Shown one piece after another: positions 39,141 to 42,443 of a stretch of DNA of 42,443 bases. Location of the stretch: contig JBMFHR010000008.1 of the NCBI GenBank assembly GCA_049976725.1, positions 1 through 42,443 of the forward strand, in the 5' to 3' direction. How positions within the stretch are numbered: the first letter of the stretch is position 1; each line of letters starts with the position of its first letter. Origin of the DNA: Conexivisphaera sp049976725. GTDB taxonomy: Archaea > Thermoproteota > Nitrososphaeria > Conexivisphaerales > Conexivisphaeraceae. A program made the position numbers and the translations under genes. The notes beneath the pieces were generated by a model. That model worked only from the letters and a program-made list of their open reading frames with translations. It had not been told where the DNA came from and made no database searches.

Positions 39141-40948
39141 GCCTCCCCCTCCTCGCCCTCCGCCTCCGCCGGGGCCAGGTAGTAGTACTCGCCCAGCTCC
39201 TTCTGGTACCTGTCCAGCCTGCTGCCGGGCTTGTTGACGCGGGGCCTCCCGCTGCTGGGGTCCCTCCTGTAGGTCACGCCGAGCTCCCTGAGGAAGGCGT
39301 TCATGCCCTCCCTCTTGCCCATGGGGCTCGAGGCCCTCCCGTTCCTGCCGGGTTCCCCCGTGAAGACTATGAGCCTGTCCGAGGAGAAGTCGATGAGCCC
39401 CACGTCGTGGTCTATCACTATGACGCCCTTGCCCATGTCCCTGGAGTACTTCTGGAGTATGCGGGCCAGGGCCAGCCTCTCCTCGACGTCGAGGAAGGCG
39501 CTCGGCTCGTCCAGCGCGTAGACGTCCGCGTCCCTCAGTAGGCAGAGCGCTATGGCCAGCCTCTGGAGCTCGCCGCCGCTCAGCTTCGACACGACCTTGT
39601 TCAGCAGCGAGTCGACGCCCAGGGGCCTTACGACGCCGGAGAGGGCCGGCTCCGCGGACCATGCCGAGCCGACAGCGCCCGAGAGGGCCTCCTCCACGGT
39701 GCCTTGGTAGGAGGTCGATATGTACTGGGGCTTGTACGATATCCTGGCCCTCATGTAGACCTCGCCCGAGTCCGGCGAGTCCACCCCGGCCAACATCCTC
39801 AGGAACGTCGTCTTCCCGAGGGCGTTCGCGCCCACGACGCCCAGCACCTCGCCCATCCTGAGGTCGCCCTCCGAGACCGTGAGCCTGAAGCCCGGGAAGG
39901 ACTTCTCGAGCTTCGTGTAAGCGACGATGGGCGGGCTCTCCACGGCCTCGGAGGCGCCGCGCAGGTCGAAGACGATCTGCGTCGCCCTTATCCTCATGTT
40001 GTCGCTCGGCAGGTATCCCTCCAGGAACGAGTTGATCCCCGTGCCGAGGGCCATCTGGTTGGAGATGACGCCGTAGACCCCGGGCCTGCCGTAGACGACG
40101 TGCACGAAGTCGGCGGCGTAGTCCATGAAGGTAAGGTCGTGCTCCACTAGCAGCACGTACTTCCCCGACCTGGCGAGGTCCCTTATCACCCTGGCAACGG
40201 CCAGCCTCTGGTACACGTCGTTGTAGCTCCCGGGCTCGTCGAAGAAGTACGCGTCCGCGTCCCTGGAGGCCGCCATGGCTATGGCCAGCCTCTGGAGCTC
40301 GCCGCCGCTCAGCTCCTCGGGCCTCCTCTCGAGGGCGCCGTCGAGGCCGAGCCTCGACGCCAGCTCCCTCGACCTCCCCGAGTCGTCGAAGCGGGAGAGC
40401 AGCTCCCCCGAGGTGCCGCTCCACATCGCGCGTATCTGCTCGATCGACTGGGGCTTTATCGAGACCCTCAGGGACCCTGTGGAGACGCGCTCGAGGTACT
40501 CCCTCAGTTCCGTGCCCTGGAAGAACCGGAGTATCTCCCTCCAGTCCGGGGGGGTGTCGTGCGATCCTAGGTTGGGCACCATGTGGCCCGAGAGTATGTT
40601 CAGGGCTGTGGTCTTGCCCACGCCGTTCCTCCCCATGAGGCCCACGACCCTGCCCCTCCTGGGCATGGGCAGTCTGTACAGGCGGAAGGCGTTCGGCCCG
40701 TACTGGTGCACGGGTGACTCGTCGGGCTCCTCGGCCAAGTTCACGATCGTTATGGCGGAGAAGGGGCACTTCCTGACGCAAATATTGCACCCTATGCACA
40801 GCTGCTCGTTTATGATCGGATAGCCGTCCTCCCCGAACTCCACGACCTTGTGTCCGGTGAGCTGGGGCGGGCAGAACCTCTGGCACTCGTGCCCGCACTT
40901 CTTCGGCAGGCAGAGCTCCCTGTCTATGACAGCTATCCTCTTCGGCAT
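39137..40948 (-). CDS. Ribosome-recycling ATPase ABCE1 (RLI)
   Basis: The 603-residue protein splits post-termination ribosomes. It has the N-terminal two-cluster ferredoxin domain (ELCLPKKCGHECQRFCP, LCIGCNICVRKCPF), two ABC modules with Walker A GLMGRNGVGKTTALN and GVVGANALGKTTFLR, two LSGGELQRLAIA signatures, and Walker B YFFDEPGSYNDV and YALDEPSAFLDV. The hinge region joins them. All key residues are present and the length is typical. A TATA candidate at 40981-40990 overlaps the end of the nreA gene, so the gene has its own promoter and trm5 follows it. Confidence 0.97.
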   Translation of the reverse strand: MPKRIAVIDRELCLPKKCGHECQRFCPPQLTGHKVVEFGEDGYPIINEQLCIGCNICVRKCPFSAITIVNLAEEPDESPVHQYGPNAFRLYRLPMPRRGRVVGLMGRNGVGKTTALNILSGHMVPNLGSHDTPPDWREILRFFQGTELREYLERVSTGSLRVSIKPQSIEQIRAMWSGTSGELLSRFDDSGRSRELASRLGLDGALERRPEELSGGELQRLAIAMAASRDADAYFFDEPGSYNDVYQRLAVARVIRDLARSGKYVLLVEHDLTFMDYAADFVHVVYGRPGVYGVISNQMALGTGINSFLEGYLPSDNMRIRATQIVFDLRGASEAVESPPIVAYTKLEKSFPGFRLTVSEGDLRMGEVLGVVGANALGKTTFLRMLAGVDSPDSGEVYMRARISYKPQYISTSYQGTVEEALSGAVGSAWSAEPALSGVVRPLGVDSLLNKVVSKLSGGELQRLAIALCLLRDADVYALDEPSAFLDVEERLALARILQKYSRDMGKGVIVIDHDVGLIDFSSDRLIVFTGEPGRNGRASSPMGKREGMNAFLRELGVTYRRDPSSGRPRVNKPGSRLDRYQKELGEYYYLAPAEAEGEEGEA

Positions 40949-40980
40949 CCCCGGGGACGGCCCGGCGACGGCTCCTTCGT

Positions 40981-42273
40981 CTAAAAGGATTTCCAGTCAT
41001 CTAGCCTGGACTGGGACAGCATTGCCCTGGCCACGACGCTCCTGGATAGCCAGGCATCCCTCGGCAACCTGAGGAAGCGGAAGGCGTAGTCGAAGGCCGA
41101 GCGGGCGTCGTCGAAGGAGGCGTAGCGCCCCCTGAGGGCCCTCCTGAGGTACTCCCTGACGAACCAGACGCCGACGGGGAACAGCGCGTCCTGGTATATC
41201 TCGCGGAACGCGACGACCGAGGCCTGCCTCCTCTCCCCTGAGAGCCTCTCCGCCGCGGCGAGCCTCGCCGAGTAGTAGCAGCCTCCTATCTCCTCCGCGT
41301 ACGTGGTCCTGCCCCGGTAGCCCTCGTGGTCCCCTATGACCTCCGGGGCGCGGCCGCTCAGGTTCCAGGTGGTGCCCGGGTACCATGCCTCTATCCACTC
41401 GAAGGCCCACCTGTACGGGGCCATCACGACCACGAATGTGTTGCCGAGGCGCCTCTCCGTGTAGACGCGGAACTCGTCCAGGGTATCGAACCCCTTTATT
41501 TCCTCGACCAGCTGCCTCGATATCATGTCGTCCACGGCAGTTATGCTCCACCGGGTCGGGACCAGCTTCCTGTTGCGGCCTATCCCCATCATCCCGGCGC
41601 TGAAGGCGCGCTGTATCTCGGTTACCCTGGCGCCGGAGCGGTAGAGCCGGAGCACCGCTTCCTCGCTCCGTAGGTCACGATCGTAGTAGACCTTCTCCAT
41701 CAGGGGGTTGCTGGAGCCGGGCCTGACGCTGAAGTCCTCGACCGGTGCGGAGGGACCGAACGGAGGGGCCTCGTCCACCAGGAGCACGGTGGCGGAGGGA
41801 GGCCGCGAGAACCGAACCTCCAGCTCACTGCTCCAGCGGGAGAGCAGCATGTCGTGCAGCCTCTGGAGGTAGGCCGGAGGATCCCTGGCGGCGTTCGCCT
41901 CGAGCCGCCTGACTCCCCTGATCAGCTTCACCCTCATCTCGGCTATGCGGTCGTACCCGAGGCCGTACCAGTCCTCGGGCGAGTCGAGTAGGCGCGTGTC
42001 CCCCCTCTCGGGGGCCGCGAGCGGGCCCACGGCCACCTTCGGGTAACCCATGCGGCCCACGAACACGCCGGGCGGGCTGCTTCCCTCGAGATCCGTGCCC
42101 AGTCCCTCTATCGTCCGCGCCAGGGGGAGAGAGCGCACCTGGAGCGGGCAGACGGGCTTGCCGCAGAGCATCAGCCTTCCCTTGCAGCGGACGCAGAGCG
42201 ACGAGCTGGGCGCCACGAGCCTCAGGCGATCCCCGGCGCCCCCGAAGATCTCCGACACTGTGTGGGAACCCAT
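40981..42273 (-). CDS. nreA: NreA-family DNA repair protein with PCNA-interaction tail
   Basis: The 430-residue protein fits the archaeal NreA family, needed for resistance to mitomycin-type damage in haloarchaea. It has a zinc-binding segment (CVRCKGRLMLCGKPVCP), family blocks GRMGYPKVAVGPL, AFSAGMMGIGRNRKLVPTRW, GNTFVVVMAPYRWAFEW and EIGGCYYSARLAAAE, and ends in QSRLDDWKSF, a PIP-box-like tail for binding PCNA. The ATG at 42273 lies only about 13 bp from the TATA centre (42282-42291); the in-frame GTG at 42258 lies at the expected 27 bp, so the leaderless start is probably GTG 42258, five codons shorter. Confidence 0.9.
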   Translation of the reverse strand: MGSHTVSEIFGGAGDRLRLVAPSSSLCVRCKGRLMLCGKPVCPLQVRSLPLARTIEGLGTDLEGSSPPGVFVGRMGYPKVAVGPLAAPERGDTRLLDSPEDWYGLGYDRIAEMRVKLIRGVRRLEANAARDPPAYLQRLHDMLLSRWSSELEVRFSRPPSATVLLVDEAPPFGPSAPVEDFSVRPGSSNPLMEKVYYDRDLRSEEAVLRLYRSGARVTEIQRAFSAGMMGIGRNRKLVPTRWSITAVDDMISRQLVEEIKGFDTLDEFRVYTERRLGNTFVVVMAPYRWAFEWIEAWYPGTTWNLSGRAPEVIGDHEGYRGRTTYAEEIGGCYYSARLAAAERLSGERRQASVVAFREIYQDALFPVGVWFVREYLRRALRGRYASFDDARSAFDYAFRFLRLPRDAWLSRSVVARAMLSQSRLDDWKSF

Positions 42274-42280
42274 CGCCCTG

Positions 42281-42291
42281 CTTTAATCCTT
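42281..42291 (-). promoter_or_regulatory. TATA element for nreA
   Basis: The minus strand reads AGGATTAAAG, immediately after the stop of the preceding gene. Its spacing fits initiation near 42259. Confidence 0.5.
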
Positions 42292-42443
42292 AGCGCATGC
42301 TCCGCCCCGGGTCCGAGGGCCTCGCGCGCCTCCTCTCTATCCAGTACGCGGCCGCCACGCCCACGAAGTACAGGGCTGAGAGTGTCAGGCCTATCACCGT
42401 CTCCATTATCCCGCCCGTTGTGCCGGGCGATATTATCCAGGCT
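42290..42443 (-). CDS. C-terminal end of a membrane protein, cut by the window edge
   Basis: The minus-strand frame entering at 42442 reads WIISPGTTGG, then a transmembrane helix (TVIGLTLSALYFVGVAAAYW), a basic tail ERRRARPSDPGRSMR and TAA at 42290-42292. A hydrophobic helix followed by a positively charged end fits the last helix of a multi-pass transporter with its C-terminus inside. The family cannot be told from 50 residues. The stop lies inside the nreA promoter. Confidence 0.6.
   Translation of the reverse strand, partial: AWIISPGTTGGIMETVIGLTLSALYFVGVAAAYWIERRRARPSDPGRSMR

Overview
The window is chromosomal DNA of a GC-rich archaeon. Lineage-defining genes seen directly are TATA-binding protein, ABCE1/RLI, Trm5-type tRNA methyltransferase, NreA with a C-terminal PCNA-binding motif, AglB oligosaccharyltransferase, archaeal PurP, ER-type signal peptidase and a Tes-like radical SAM protein of the family that makes tetraether lipids. 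The mix suggests a Thermoproteota (TACK) member. A thermophilic Conexivisphaera-like Nitrososphaeria is my best guess, but that placement is inference. Genes are tightly packed, often with ATGA/TTGA/GTGA overlaps. Many operon heads have a TATA element centred about 26-30 bp before a start codon that is often GTG or TTG, so leaderless transcription looks like the norm.

Layout. 1-1055: a thioredoxin-like gene split by a 248-bp insertion, then an unknown gene. 1092-3014: a DHA2-type exporter whose frame runs past its expected end. 2481-8942 (minus): ACT-domain regulator, two tandem PurP paralogs, a phosphoribosyltransferase, a small membrane protein, AglB and a winged-helix protein. 9021-13341 (plus): carA-carB, sharing a bidirectional promoter with the ACT gene. 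13304-15565 (minus): GfcR-like regulator and guaA. 15650-16580: membrane protein plus winged-helix pair. 16616-24466 (minus): a peptide ABC transporter operon (binding protein, two permeases, a secreted protein, two ATPases). 24511-27046: two divergent MFS transporters around palindromes. 27037-28311: a small conserved protein and a CapA-like phosphatase. 28441-31087 (minus): Tes-like radical SAM and pyrB. 31263-34519 (plus): an unknown domain abutting a TrmB-type regulator, a zinc-ribbon protein, a small membrane protein and a Cas4-like nuclease fused to a degenerate HAD domain. 34516-36233 (minus): isocitrate-type dehydrogenase and TBP. 36234-36510: non-coding, with inverted repeats and a solitary CRISPR-like repeat. 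36511-42443: signal peptidase, a membrane-anchored helical protein, DUF99/endonuclease dU, Trm5, ABCE1, NreA and the end of a membrane protein.

Functionally the window is rich in nucleotide metabolism (PurP x2, PRTase, CarAB, GuaA, PyrB), each group beside a plausible ligand-sensing regulator (ACT protein, GfcR-like protein), and in envelope functions (AglB, signal peptidase, Tes, peptide uptake). The least explained observations are the insertion in the thioredoxin gene, the Cas4-HAD fusion with an orphan CRISPR-like repeat about 1.9 kb away, two loci where a one-base change in a G run would repair the reading frames, and long perfect repeats shared by adjacent paralogs.
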